This document shows, in pieces, positions 23,135 through 30,275 of a DNA stretch of 30,275 bases (its first letter is position 1; each line of letters opens with the position of its first letter). The notes beneath the pieces were generated by a model. It saw only the letters and a list, made by a program, of their open reading frames with translations, was not told the origin of the DNA and did no database searches. Source of the stretch: a virus; IMG/VR virus record IMGVR_UViG_3300025138_000212, positions 1-30,275 of that record; one strand, given 5' to 3'. The translations under genes and the position numbers were made by a program.

Positions 23135-23716
23135 TTACCAAGCCCAAGATACATAAGAATAACGAGAACCTTTTGTTACAGGTTTTACTTCATGAGGATA
23201 CATGAAATTGCTAGGAAAGATCAACAGTGACCCTCTTTTTAATTCAATTTCTTGATCTTCCCACATTATTAGTTCTCCTCCTTCATAATCATCATTTAAA
23301 CAACCAAGCAATGATAATGTTGGAATTCCTTTTCTGTCTCCATCAAACATAGAATGTATATGATCACAATGGAGTTTCATTTGTGTAGATTCATCATATT
23401 TGTTAAATCTTAACTGAGAATAACCACTCCATCCACTAAACCAATCGTGGACTTTAGCTCCAGCAACATCAGGAAGTTCATTAAGATATCTCGTTAGACC
23501 ACTGTGTAATTTCTCTTGAATTTCTTGTCTTTGTTTTATGTTTGACCAAGATACAGATAGTTCATTATCATAACTAACATGATCGCCTGAACCTACTTGA
23601 TAGAATTGATGAGTTGACCACTCTGCTTTTTTTAGAGCTTTTACTGCTTTTTTGCAATAATTTTCATCTAAAAAGTTTTCATAATTACCAACATACTTTG
23701 TTAAATCTTTTTCCAT
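23135..23716 (-). CDS. 2OG-Fe(II) oxygenase, prolyl-hydroxylase-like (second of a pair)
   Basis: The 193-residue protein has the double-stranded beta-helix pattern of prolyl-4-hydroxylase-like dioxygenases. Q-L-R-F-N-K-Y leads into the metal motif H116-C-D118 (HXD), then T-L-S-L-L-G-C-L-N, Y-E-G-G-E-L, G-S-L-L-I-F-P-S-N-F, the distal ligand H175 in Y-P-H-E-V-K-P-V, and R185 in K-G-S-R-Y-S-Y-V-S-W as the 2-oxoglutarate ligand. The complete HXD-H-R set argues that it is an active enzyme. The acceptor is unknown; free proline, protein proline or nucleic acid are all possible. It is not close in sequence to the oxygenase at 22073-22768, so the two belong to different subfamilies. The next gene starts 11 bases on. 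Confidence 0.88.
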   Translation of the reverse strand: MEKDLTKYVGNYENFLDENYCKKAVKALKKAEWSTHQFYQVGSGDHVSYDNELSVSWSNIKQRQEIQEKLHSGLTRYLNELPDVAGAKVHDWFSGWSGYSQLRFNKYDESTQMKLHCDHIHSMFDGDRKGIPTLSLLGCLNDDYEGGELIMWEDQEIELKRGSLLIFPSNFMYPHEVKPVTKGSRYSYVSWAW

Positions 23717-23748
23717 TATATAACCTTACAATAATATTATATTTTTTA

Positions 23749-25440
23749 CTACTGCGCTGTAAGTTTTATTACTATAAATCCAGAACCACCATTACCTGCA
23801 TCCCATCCATCTCCAGGGGCTGAACCACCACCTCCTCCGCCACCACCTCCTAAGCCTTGAGCAGCATCAGGAGCACGTTGAGTTATATTGCTAGAAGGTC
23901 CATATCCTCCATTAGCACCACCACCAGCACCACCAGCTGTAGCTGAGTTTGGAGCTCCAGTTCCTCTACCACCACCTCCACCTCCAGCATAAGTTACTGG
24001 TGTTCCTGTTAATGGTGAAGCTACACCATCACCACCAGCACCTTGAGACGTTCCACCAGCATTTCCAACTTCACTTGCTCCTCCTCCTCCTCCACCAACT
24101 CCTGCTGGAGTACCAGGAGAAGGTCCTCCAGTAGATGCTCCACCAGCATTTCCTTGTGGAGAGCTTCCAGCACCACCAGGCTGAGCAGGAGCGTAACCGC
24201 CGCCTCCACCTCCTGAACCTCCTGCTACTCCAACAGAAGAACTACCTCCACCTTCTCCACCACCTCCTCCACCAGTAGAAACTATATTAGTAATAGCAGG
24301 ACTAGAAATTGAGGAATCAACTCCATTTACACCATTAACACCATCTGTATTTTTTCCACCATCTGAATGAGCAGCACCTCCTGCACCAACAGCAATAGTT
24401 AAAACATCACCTGCTGATACTGAAACACCGGATGCTGTTCTAAAACCACCAGCGCCACCACCACCTCCATGATTACCTCCACCACCACCTCCACCAGCGA
24501 TTACTAAATATTCCATTTTAGTAATACCATCTGGAACAGTAATTACTCCTGAATTTGCAAAACTGAATACTTGATCTAATGCTGATGATGTATATTTTAC
24601 AATTACAATTCCACTACCACCTGTACCTGAAAGTATAGAAGCATCACCAGCACCACCACCACCTCCACCAGTAGCTTGTGTTCCATTCTGAGCAGTAGGA
24701 TTAGGGGAATGGCCATTATCTTTTCCACCAGACCCTCCACCTCCAGCACCACCTGCTCCAACAGCTGCTGTTCCACCACCAGAATCTGCTCCTCCTCCTC
24801 CACCTCCTGCATAAGTTACGGGTGTTCCTGAAATTGAGTTTGCAAGACCTGCACCACCTGCTCCACCAGTAGCTTCAGAGTTACCTCCAGCAGCATTTGC
24901 TCCACCTCCTCCACCACCAGTACCGACAGCTCCAGGACTTCCAGTACCACCAGCATTCCCTGTTGGAGAAGTTCCAGCACCTCCTGCGTATCCTTGATGA
25001 GCTCCACCACCACCAGAACCACCAGCTCTACCAGCTTTTCCGAGACCTCCTCCACCTCCTCCACCTAAAGAAGTTAATGTAGAAAAACCACCTGGCGCAG
25101 CTATAGAACTAGATCCACCATCATTTCCATTGCTTGTTGATGTATTAGTTGATAATCCAGCTCCTCCAGCTCCAACTGTAATAGTTAATGTGCCTCCAGC
25201 TGGAACAGAAACTGTTGCTGTTCTATAACCACCTGCACCTCCACCACCTCCAGTATGTTGACCACCACTGCCTCCACCACCAACTATCAAGTAATCAATT
25301 TCAGATACATCAGCTGGCAATACTAAAGTACCTGAAGCAGCAAAAGATCTTATTAATGTTTGTTGTAAACCACCACCAGCAGCTCCTTTGTTGAATCCAA
25401 ACGTCCCTAATGAAAACGCAAGTGCACTTAATCGTGGCAT
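23749..25440 (-). CDS. Glycine-rich tail fibre/adhesin B
   Basis: The 563-residue protein begins MPRLSALAFSLGTFGF, echoing the MPILSSLGLGSL start of fibre A, and has the same two-module plan. A-A-S-G-T-L-V-L-P-A-D-V-S-E-I-D-Y-L-I-V opens the first module near residue 35, and A-N-S-G-V-I-T-V-P-D-G-I-T-K-M-E-Y-L-V-I opens the second near 290. Each runs into G-G-G-G-x-G-G arrays and ends in a strand such as S-G-I-V-I-V-K-Y or S-G-F-I-V-I-K-L. It has no cysteine. It follows stalk protein B by a single base. It is probably a receptor-binding tip or adhesin by analogy with gp38-type glycine-rich adhesins. Confidence 0.82.
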   Translation of the reverse strand: MPRLSALAFSLGTFGFNKGAAGGGLQQTLIRSFAASGTLVLPADVSEIDYLIVGGGGSGGQHTGGGGGAGGYRTATVSVPAGGTLTITVGAGGAGLSTNTSTSNGNDGGSSSIAAPGGFSTLTSLGGGGGGGLGKAGRAGGSGGGGAHQGYAGGAGTSPTGNAGGTGSPGAVGTGGGGGGANAAGGNSEATGGAGGAGLANSISGTPVTYAGGGGGGADSGGGTAAVGAGGAGGGGSGGKDNGHSPNPTAQNGTQATGGGGGGAGDASILSGTGGSGIVIVKYTSSALDQVFSFANSGVITVPDGITKMEYLVIAGGGGGGGNHGGGGGAGGFRTASGVSVSAGDVLTIAVGAGGAAHSDGGKNTDGVNGVNGVDSSISSPAITNIVSTGGGGGGEGGGSSSVGVAGGSGGGGGGYAPAQPGGAGSSPQGNAGGASTGGPSPGTPAGVGGGGGGASEVGNAGGTSQGAGGDGVASPLTGTPVTYAGGGGGGRGTGAPNSATAGGAGGGANGGYGPSSNITQRAPDAAQGLGGGGGGGGGSAPGDGWDAGNGGSGFIVIKLTAQ

Positions 25441-25441
25441 G

Positions 25442-26440
25442 TTATGTGAAGTTAGTTAATGATACGAGAGTTTGATATGATGAACCACCAGTTTTTACAA
25501 CACTGAATGAATATACATCAAGATTTGATTTACCTTCTGTTATATATCTAAGTGTGCCAGCTGTATTTGAACCTGTGCCTGTTAATCCAGAAAACATAAA
25601 GTTATTGGTTGCGCTACCATCTATTTGAACTTTAGTAATATTTGCTTGTGTGGCAGCATTATTAGTAATCATTACTACAAAAGATGTTGCATTTCCAACT
25701 GAAACACCCTTCATGTTAATAAAGTTAACAGTATGTTCTGATGATTCATGACTGTTAGCAGTAAAATATACTACACCATTATTTTGATTATCAACAGTTA
25801 TAATTGGTTTATCACCACCTTTTACATTACCACCATAAAGATTTGCTTGTTCTTTAGTTGCACCCATAAATGTAGCTGTGCCTCTAACAATAATATTAGG
25901 AGATATCTTTAAATTGGTTATAGCATCATCTGCTATTTTAGCAGTAGTGACATTAAGATCTTTTATTTTAGCAGTTTCTACAGCATCTGTTGCTACATTA
26001 GCAGCATTGACAGGAAAAGTTCCAGTTGTTAGTTTGGCTTGTGTGACTTCGCCATCTTTTATTTGTGGTGTTCCAACTGCATCAGCAGCCAGTTTAGTAT
26101 GAATAACAGCATTTGCTACTAACTTTGCAGATGTAACAGATAAATCATCAGGAGTATTAACATTAACTACACCAGTTTCTCCTAATAAAATAGCAAAAAA
26201 AGTTGCATTTGTATTGGGCGCTTCAGTAAATGTAATTCCAGATGATGAAGTTGTATATGCAGTCGTAGGTTCTTGTAAAACACCATCAATAGAAACTAAT
26301 AACTGTTGAGCACTTTCTATAGTTACATCAGATGCATTTGATTGAACGGCAAATGTAGTAGTAGAATCATTGAAACCAGATGAAATATCATCTAATTTCT
26401 GAAACTTACCTGTAATTGGGGATTTACCAATATAAGCCAT
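25442..26440 (-). CDS. MAYIG-type fibre stalk protein B
   Basis: The 332-residue protein opens MAYIGKSPITGKF. It has an N-terminal beta domain (about 20-95, Q-L-L-V-S-I-D-G-V-L-Q-E-P, T-A-Y-T), a form seen in many marine phage fibres, then K-I/K-L decad repeats (about 100-185) like those of stalk A. A C-terminal head ends in L-D-V-Y-S-F-S-V-V-K-T, matching stalk A's I-D-I-Y-T-F-S-I-I-K-T. It shares a 63/67-base DNA stretch with stalk A. The extra N-terminal domain distinguishes the two. The ATG directly follows the TAA of the previous gene, so it is translated by coupling. Confidence 0.8.
   Translation of the reverse strand: MAYIGKSPITGKFQKLDDISSGFNDSTTTFAVQSNASDVTIESAQQLLVSIDGVLQEPTTAYTTSSSGITFTEAPNTNATFFAILLGETGVVNVNTPDDLSVTSAKLVANAVIHTKLAADAVGTPQIKDGEVTQAKLTTGTFPVNAANVATDAVETAKIKDLNVTTAKIADDAITNLKISPNIIVRGTATFMGATKEQANLYGGNVKGGDKPIITVDNQNNGVVYFTANSHESSEHTVNFINMKGVSVGNATSFVVMITNNAATQANITKVQIDGSATNNFMFSGLTGTGSNTAGTLRYITEGKSNLDVYSFSVVKTGGSSYQTLVSLTNFT
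25951..26017 (-). repeat. Dispersed repeat shared with 21831-21897
   Basis: This is the stalk B partner of the repeat at 21831-21897. Only four adjacent positions differ, so the two stalk genes are recent relatives or exchange DNA here. Confidence 0.9.
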
Positions 26441-26878
26441 TTAGATTAAAACCCATCCTTTTGTTTTTGGATCGTCAGTATCAGCAGCATATACATGTTC
26501 AAGCCATATGTAACTATTACCAGCTGTCATTTGATCATCAGTGAGAGTAGGTTGTGTTATAGGACATTCAAATGCACAAGAAGTTGTATTCATAGACCAA
26601 GAAGTCCAGGCTGTGTTAGAAAGTGGATTAACAAATGCACCAGATACTGCAGCTGATGTATTTAAGTTTGCCCAGAATTCATATCCAATTCCTGCATATC
26701 TTTTTCTAAAACTTGAATTATAACTAGTTTGTTTCCAAGTTCCACTAAATAATTTTTCACAAAATGCAGCGCCAATGTGCTCTTTTTCATTTCCAGAGGC
26801 GTCTGCTGTATCTCTATTGCCGACAACAATTACTCTTGTTACTACATTGCTGTCATTAATCTCAGCAAAATGAGCCAT
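26441..26878 (-). CDS. Small conserved fibre-region protein (MAHFAEI family)
   Basis: The 145-residue protein starts MAHFAEINDSNVVTRVIVV and continues with H-I-G-A-A-F-C, G-T-W-K-Q-T-S-Y-N and R-K-R-Y-A-G-I-G-Y, a combination I associate with small proteins encoded among fibre genes of cyano- and pelagiphages. It lacks a signal peptide or membrane helix. There are three cysteines, two of them (C-A-F-E-C) close together near residue 103. The function is unknown; a fibre tip, adaptor or structural role is plausible from context. A late promoter and an AGGAG site precede it, so it opens a new transcript that continues into stalk B. Confidence 0.65.
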   Translation of the reverse strand: MAHFAEINDSNVVTRVIVVGNRDTADASGNEKEHIGAAFCEKLFSGTWKQTSYNSSFRKRYAGIGYEFWANLNTSAAVSGAFVNPLSNTAWTSWSMNTTSCAFECPITQPTLTDDQMTAGNSYIWLEHVYAADTDDPKTKGWVLI

Positions 26879-26917
26879 TAAAATTTCTCCTGTTTAAAAA
26901 AATAAAAAACATATACT

Positions 26918-26925
26918 TATTTATA
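26918..26925 (-). promoter_or_regulatory. T4-type late promoter for the 26441-22073 gene run
   Basis: A perfect TATAAATA lies on the minus strand, 40 bases before the ATG at 26878, with CAGGAG just upstream of that ATG. Confidence 0.85.
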
Positions 26926-26933
26926 TAATTATA

Positions 26934-29165
26934 CTACCCTGTAATCTTTATGACAACAATTCCTGATCCTCCTGAACCACCTTCAGCACCTGCATGGCCC
27001 ATTCCTCCACCACCGCCTCCTGTACCAGCTGTTCCGTCCGTTGCTGCAGAAGGAACTCTTGAACCTGCTCCTCCACCTCCAGCACCACCATTTCCAGCTG
27101 TAGTTCCACCAGTTGGGTTACTAACTCCTCCACCTCCACCACCACCATAAAATACTGGAGTACCGGTAATAGGATTTGCAACACCTACACCACCATCTCC
27201 TCCTTCTTGATTAGTACCAGGAACAGAGTTTTCACCTACTGCACCAGCTCCTCCACCTCCTCCTCCATTTACGAAAGATCCAGTTCCACCATCATGACCT
27301 TGTAAAGCACCTGTATCACCTGCTACGGCTAAACCATTTGTTGGTGCTGCACCATAAGCAGAACCTCCGCCAGAAGATCCAGCTTTGCCTGGAATATTGC
27401 CTGGTGTGGGACTTTGACCAAGCATTCCACCTGCACCTCCACCCATTCCAAGACTTGTTGTTACTCCAAATTGACTAGAGCTATTGCTACTACTTATAGA
27501 AGAATTTGAACCTGATAAAGCTGGATAAGTGGGAAAACCAGCTCCACCAGCTCCTATAGCGACTGTTAATAATTCATTAGTAGAGACTGAAGTTGACCCA
27601 GTTTTTACACCACCTCCACCACCTCCTCCTCCACCACCAGAACCGCCTCCAGCTCCTCCACCACCTACTACAAGATAATCAATGGATTTAGCACCAAAGT
27701 CATTTTTCCATACACCAGACGCTTCCATTGAAAATACTCTATCACTATTTTTCTTTTTAAATTTAATGAATATTATGCCGGATCCTCCACCACCACCTGG
27801 ATCTTGAATAGCACCACCACCTCCACCACCTCCAGTATTAGCTACACCTGATCCACCAGCAGGTGAACCTCTGTTAACAGTATCGTTAGCTCCATCCCCA
27901 GCACCACCTCTAAATTCACTAAACTCATGAGCATTACCACCTTTACCACCTCCAGGAGATGTACCAGTAGGTCCATCACCACCTCCACCGCCTCCTGCAA
28001 ATATTTGAGAAGTTCCTGTTATACTAATTGTTATTCCATTACCTCCATTGCCACCTCTAGCAGGATCTGGTGCTGAACCAATACAATTGCCACCTACACC
28101 ACCAGCTCCACCACCACCTCCTCCAGCATAGGTTATTCCATTCCAACTTCCACCAGCAAAACCTTGTGAGGTTGATGTCTCGCCTGCAGCAGTTACTCGA
28201 GTTATAGGCAATGAATTTCCCATAATATTAACTCCACCACTTCCATTTCCTCCTCCACTACCTCCAGATTGACCTCTTGGTGTTCCATATGAACCGCCAC
28301 CGCCACCACCATGTGATTTAATTGTTATGTTTGCAAGAGTATCAGCTGCACCACCCATACTTGCTGATCCACTTATTGGATGGTTTGTGCAATAGTAATA
28401 AAGTTGAGGTGCAGGTGTTGCTACTTGTAATTGAACTCTAGAACCTGGAGTTCCTGCTGCTGTTGATCCTGTAGTTCCTTCTGAGTGACCTGTAGCTGAA
28501 GGTTGATTAGTTGTTACGCCAGTGTCATAGGCAGTAGCAGATGGTCCTCCTGGTGTAAGTTCTGATGAAGAAAATCTAAATGGATGTCCACTGTTCAATG
28601 GATGTGATTGATCAAATCTGTATGTTGATCCTTCATATAATTTTAAAGTTTCTGCTTCTACATTGGCAGTTACACCTTCAAATTCATTAACAGTTTTTAC
28701 ATAGTATCTATTGCCTGATCCTGGCGAAACAGCTGCTCCAACAGCTACATAATATAGAACATTGGCTTCTGTTCTAAATGCTGATGCTTCACCATTTGCA
28801 CCAGCTACTGAAGGAGTACCTGGAATTCCAGCTCCTCCCCCTATTTCAACAGGATATATTTTACCTGGTATAACTGGCATACCTGCACCAAATCTTACTC
28901 CGCCACCGCCACCGCCACCTCCTGCATCTGTTGCGCCAGCTCCACCACCACCAATTACAAAATATTCTGCAATCTCATTAACATCAATTGGTACTTGAAA
29001 TGAACCAGAACCTGTGAATTGTAATAAAACATCAAAATCAATTGGCCAATTACCTTGTGATGCAGCATTTAATTGCTGTCCAAGTGTAAACATACCACTA
29101 TTAGTACCAAACTTTGAAGTAGTAAATTCTGTTGATCTAATTATTCCGCCTGTATATCTACCCAT
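26934..29165 (-). CDS. Glycine-rich tail fibre/adhesin C with cupredoxin-like insert
   Basis: The 743-residue protein has a distinct N-terminus (MGRYTGGIIRSTEFTTSKFG, residues 1-45), then two glycine-rich modules opened by G-S-G-S-F-Q-V-P-I-D-V-N-E-I near residue 53 and A-S-G-V-W-K-N-D-F-G-A-K-S-I-D-Y-L-V-V near 480. Inserted in the first module at about 136-275 is a non-glycine-rich beta domain with F-E-G-V, L-K-L-Y-E-G-S-T-Y-R-F-D-Q-S, H-P-F-R-F and Y-Y-Y-C-T-N-H-P. H194, C259, H262 and M270 are placed like the ligands of a type 1 copper site. The protein ends in I-V-V-I-K-I-T-G. The module-2 junction shares near-identical DNA with the next upstream fibre. AGGATAGAA precedes the ATG. Confidence 0.82.
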   Translation of the reverse strand: MGRYTGGIIRSTEFTTSKFGTNSGMFTLGQQLNAASQGNWPIDFDVLLQFTGSGSFQVPIDVNEIAEYFVIGGGGAGATDAGGGGGGGGVRFGAGMPVIPGKIYPVEIGGGAGIPGTPSVAGANGEASAFRTEANVLYYVAVGAAVSPGSGNRYYVKTVNEFEGVTANVEAETLKLYEGSTYRFDQSHPLNSGHPFRFSSSELTPGGPSATAYDTGVTTNQPSATGHSEGTTGSTAAGTPGSRVQLQVATPAPQLYYYCTNHPISGSASMGGAADTLANITIKSHGGGGGGSYGTPRGQSGGSGGGNGSGGVNIMGNSLPITRVTAAGETSTSQGFAGGSWNGITYAGGGGGGAGGVGGNCIGSAPDPARGGNGGNGITISITGTSQIFAGGGGGGDGPTGTSPGGGKGGNAHEFSEFRGGAGDGANDTVNRGSPAGGSGVANTGGGGGGGAIQDPGGGGGSGIIFIKFKKKNSDRVFSMEASGVWKNDFGAKSIDYLVVGGGGAGGGSGGGGGGGGGGVKTGSTSVSTNELLTVAIGAGGAGFPTYPALSGSNSSISSSNSSSQFGVTTSLGMGGGAGGMLGQSPTPGNIPGKAGSSGGGSAYGAAPTNGLAVAGDTGALQGHDGGTGSFVNGGGGGGAGAVGENSVPGTNQEGGDGGVGVANPITGTPVFYGGGGGGGVSNPTGGTTAGNGGAGGGGAGSRVPSAATDGTAGTGGGGGGMGHAGAEGGSGGSGIVVIKITG
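27681..27719 (-). repeat. 39-base dispersed repeat shared with 30038-30076
   Basis: It matches 37 of 39 bases at 30038-30076 and encodes S-G-x-W-K-N-D-F-G-A-K in fibres C and D, which points to duplication or recombination between the two genes. Confidence 0.85.
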
Positions 29166-29167
29166 TT

Positions 29168-30275
29168 CTATCCTGTAATCTTTATAACAACAATTCCTGA
29201 ACCACCATTAAAACCATTGCTAGTACTACCTTTTCCAGCACCTCCTCCTCCACTTCCGGAATTATCGTCTGCATTTGAACCATTTTGATCATTGCCTTCT
29301 CCATTACCACCCCCACCTATAGCTAATGGTGCTCTTGCACCTCTTCCATAAAATGAGTCATTATTCCTAATTCCTCCACCACCTCCTCCAGCATATCCTA
29401 CTGTTGAACCTGTTATTGCATTATTAATACCATTTCCTCCATCACCACCCATAGGACTTCCATATCCTATTGTAGGAGATGCTACTCCATTTGATAAATT
29501 TCCAATAAATCCTTCTTGAGCAGCTCCACCTCCGCCACCTCCTACTGTTTGATCATAGGCACCTGAACTACCACCACCACCATCTCCTCCTTTAAATCCT
29601 ACACCAGGCGAAGGTTGATTTGAAGCACCACCTATATATTTTGGAGCTCCTCTTGCAGGTTCACCCGCAGAACCTCCACCACCTGATCCACCGGCTTTAC
29701 CATTTCTTGCTTGATTTGGAAACTGGGTGGAAGCATCAGCATTAATTCCTGCACCACCTCCACCACCTATAGCATTAGCTATATTAGTAGATAAACCAAG
29801 ACTACTTTGTATTAAAGTTGAATTTGAACCATTAGCACCATCATTAGCATCAGCAACATTTGTGGAACCTCCTATACCAGTTCCACCGCCTCCTCCAGCT
29901 CCAACTGCAATAGTAAAATCTTGTCCTAATAATGAAATATCTTGAGTTCCACTTATATAACCACCAGCTCCACCTCCACCAGCACCACCTCTACCAGTCC
30001 CTCCTCCACCTCCACCACCAGCAACACATAAATATTCAATGGTTTTAGCACCAAAGTCATTTTTCCATATACCAGATCCTGTAAATGAAAATAATCTATT
30101 ACTATTTTTATTTTTGTATTTTATTACTACAATTCCTGATCCACCAGTTCCTCCTAAATGAGTCCCAATCGGTAGTGCGTATTGAGATCCACCACCTCCT
30201 CCTCCAGTATTTTCTGCACCATCTTGACCGTCATATGGTGAAGCACTACCACCATTACCTCCACCACCAACACCT
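29168..30275 (-). CDS. Glycine-rich tail fibre/adhesin D, N-terminus beyond right edge
   Basis: The frame ending at the stop at 29168 stays open all the way to the right edge, giving 368 visible codons; the start is outside the window. An internal ATG at 29452 exists but the glycine-rich frame continues unbroken above it, so it is not the start. Visible are the tail of a first module (G-V-G-G-G-G-N near the edge, ending G-S-G-I-V-V-I-K-Y-K), then the second-module opening T-G-S-G-I-W-K-N-D-F-G-A-K-T-I-E-Y-L-C-V-A, then G-rich arrays to the end I-V-V-I-K-I-T-G. This is the same plan and ending as fibre C, which starts only two bases downstream. It is probably a paralogous adhesin. Confidence 0.85.
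   Translation of the reverse strand, partial: GVGGGGNGGSASPYDGQDGAENTGGGGGGSQYALPIGTHLGGTGGSGIVVIKYKNKNSNRLFSFTGSGIWKNDFGAKTIEYLCVAGGGGGGGTGRGGAGGGGAGGYISGTQDISLLGQDFTIAVGAGGGGGTGIGGSTNVADANDGANGSNSTLIQSSLGLSTNIANAIGGGGGAGINADASTQFPNQARNGKAGGSGGGGSAGEPARGAPKYIGGASNQPSPGVGFKGGDGGGGSSGAYDQTVGGGGGGAAQEGFIGNLSNGVASPTIGYGSPMGGDGGNGINNAITGSTVGYAGGGGGGIRNNDSFYGRGARAPLAIGGGGNGEGNDQNGSNADDNSGSGGGGAGKGSTSNGFNGGSGIVVIKITG
30038..30076 (-). repeat. 39-base dispersed repeat shared with 27681-27719
   Basis: This is the fibre D partner of the repeat at 27681-27719 (37 of 39 identical), located at the junction between the two glycine-rich modules. Confidence 0.85.

Noticed and set aside
29168-29452. A complete 94-residue glycine-rich gene
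   Set aside because: The same frame is open and equally glycine-rich from 29453 to the right edge, so this is only the end of a longer fibre.
26950-30000. Plus-strand proline/alanine-rich ORFs (also at 19385 and 28762)
   Set aside because: They are reverse complements of GGT/GGA glycine arrays; they lack ribosome sites and lie wholly opposite well-supported genes.
19429-30275. Diversity-generating retroelement acting on the fibre genes
   Set aside because: No reverse transcriptase gene and no template/variable repeat pair with adenine-biased differences were seen; the shared fibre segments differ at only a few positions without that bias.

Overview
The window looks like a piece of a marine T4-like myovirus (Caudoviricetes). 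It is AT-rich and very gene-dense, and every supported gene lies on the minus strand, so transcription runs from right to left. The gene content (gp13 to gp23 in T4 order, gp55, UvsW, UvsY, a phage-type QueE, 2OG-Fe(II) oxygenases and several very glycine-rich fibres) resembles cyanomyophages and pelagimyophages. No host-specific marker such as psbA is present, so the host (SAR11-type, cyanobacterial or other) cannot be decided from this window.

Layout in the direction of transcription. (1) 30275-19429 is a tail-fibre/adhesin region. It holds four glycine-rich proteins, one of them cut by the right edge, two 'MAYIG' stalk proteins, a small conserved protein, and a block of two 2OG-Fe(II) oxygenases flanking a fibre-chaperone-like protein. 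(2) 19391-16381 holds a BppU-like protein, neck proteins gp13 and gp14, tail completion gp15 and small terminase gp16. (3) 16400-10807 holds large terminase gp17, tail sheath gp18, tail tube gp19 and portal gp20. (4) 10764-5813 is the head-assembly block: two presumed prohead-core proteins with repeated SH3/Tudor-like units, an unknown protein, protease gp21, scaffold gp22 and major capsid gp23. A strong terminator follows gp23. (5) 5748-441 holds a tail-tube-like structural protein, a glycosyltransferase, UvsY, a 48-residue ORF, UvsW, an Sm-like protein, late sigma factor gp55 and QueE. (6) 398-1 holds a phosphoribosyltransferase cut by the left edge.

Seven perfect copies of the T4 late promoter octamer TATAAATA stand on the minus strand, each just upstream of a structural gene or gene cluster. 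The sigma factor expected to read them (gp55) is encoded in the same window. The promoter behind the gp23 terminator is placed so that the predicted start site falls on the A of the next gene's ATG, which implies a leaderless message.

The most interesting accessory content is in the fibre region. A stalk plus glycine-rich cassette occurs twice, with an oxygenase-chaperone-oxygenase block between the copies. One glycine-rich fibre carries an inserted cupredoxin-like domain that keeps a plausible His-Cys-His-Met copper ligand set. No gene-free stretch longer than about 60 bases was found.
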